In this document: positions 63,916 through 64,000 of the stretch, piece by piece
How the letters are laid out: every line of letters starts with the position of its first letter
How positions within the stretch are numbered: the first letter of the stretch is position 1
Assembly (NCBI RefSeq): GCF_023684385.1
Contig: NZ_JAGSOJ010000003.1
Location: forward strand, 62,001 to 126,000
Source: Oceanirhabdus seepicola
Lineage (GTDB): Bacteria > Bacillota > Clostridia > Clostridiales > Clostridiaceae
Length of the DNA: 64,000 nt
Direction: 5' to 3'
The notes under the pieces: generated by a model
What the model saw: only the letters and a program-made list of their open reading frames with translations
Told to the model about the DNA's origin: nothing
Databases searched by the model: none
Translations under genes and position numbers: made by a program

Positions 63916-64000
63916 ATGGATTTTGACCATAATGAACAGCCCTTACTAGTTGGCGGATTAAACTATGAAGAATCAACATTAGAAAATATGAAATTTGTTG
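63916..64000 (+). CDS. Unidentified gene, 3' end outside the window
   Basis: AAAAGGAGAG precedes ATG 63916 and the frame is open to the end, giving MDFDHNEQPLLVGGLNYEES then TLENMKFV. Too short to identify. Same strand and 103 nt after the GNAT-ParB-like gene. Confidence 0.6.
   Translation, partial: MDFDHNEQPLLVGGLNYEESTLENMKFV

Noticed and set aside
1..64000. CRISPR arrays, tRNA or rRNA genes, prophage
   Set aside because: No regularly spaced direct repeats, no cloverleaf-like sequences and no phage structural genes were seen on reading both strands.

Overview
This window is low-GC chromosomal DNA of an endospore-forming Firmicute, most likely Clostridium sensu stricto. The evidence is gene content and order: the alaS-ireB-ruvX-DUF1292-fur-rnj and mltG-trmR-trhP-udk blocks, an uninterrupted sigK next to pilT-ftsA-ftsZ-spoIIGA-sigE-sigG, spoIVA, a GerAB permease, an AsnA T-box and a SAM-I riboswitch. 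Strong Shine-Dalgarno sites and frequent GTG/TTG starts also fit. The species cannot be named from the sequence. No tRNA, rRNA, CRISPR array or prophage was seen.

Layout. 1-2.7 kb: sulfur mobilisation and tRNA thiolation (iscS, cut by the window edge, iscU, mnmA). 2.8-6.4 kb: a reverse-strand serine hydrolase, a PRC-barrel protein and an AI-2E-family permease. 6.5-18.8 kb: housekeeping (alaS, ireB, ruvX, DUF1292, fur, RNase J, typA, mltG, tRNA wobble-uridine modification genes trmR/trhP, udk). 19.1-27.5 kb: division and sporulation control (sigK, pilT, ftsA, ftsZ, spoIIGA, sigE, sigG, a YlmC/YmxH protein, nrdR). 27.8-37.1 kb: pgeF, then a phosphate regulon (phoP, phoR, two pstS, pstC, pstA, pstB, phoU). 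37.3-39.2 kb: a stand-alone TnpB element. 39.6-44.8 kb: DUF512 radical SAM protein, der, gpsA, spoIVA. 45.1-49.1 kb: PTS-dependent dihydroxyacetone kinase (dhaKLM) and a MATE exporter. 49.2-57.8 kb: accessory genes (two small reverse-strand proteins, a BusR-like c-di-AMP-type regulator, Nudix, a lipocalin-like protein, T-box-controlled asnA, ddl, a MocR regulator, a second MATE). 57.9-62 kb, reverse strand: an orphan GerAB and SAM-riboswitch-controlled metNIQ. 62.2-64 kb: deoD, a GNAT-ParB-like fusion and a gene cut by the window edge.

How the parts connect. PhoP/PhoR sit just upstream of the Pst transporter, and a phased series of Pho-box-like hexamers precedes the first pstS. The spoIIGA-sigE promoter has the long spacer typical of Spo0A-activated spoIIG. 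The sigG leader carries a sigma-F/sigma-G-type promoter nested in an inverted repeat, so only read-through RNA from sigE can fold over the sigG ribosome site. SpoIIGA processes SigE. SigK carries a pro-sequence and no skin-type interruption.

The most unusual content is non-coding. Three dispersed repeat families lie between genes: (a) a palindromic MITE-like family, two copies of which begin inside the stop codon of the preceding gene; (b) a family of about 230 bp made of a series of small hairpins, in three copies; (c) a 109-bp family with perfect 15-bp inverted ends and a conserved interior, in two opposite-facing copies around pgeF-phoPR.
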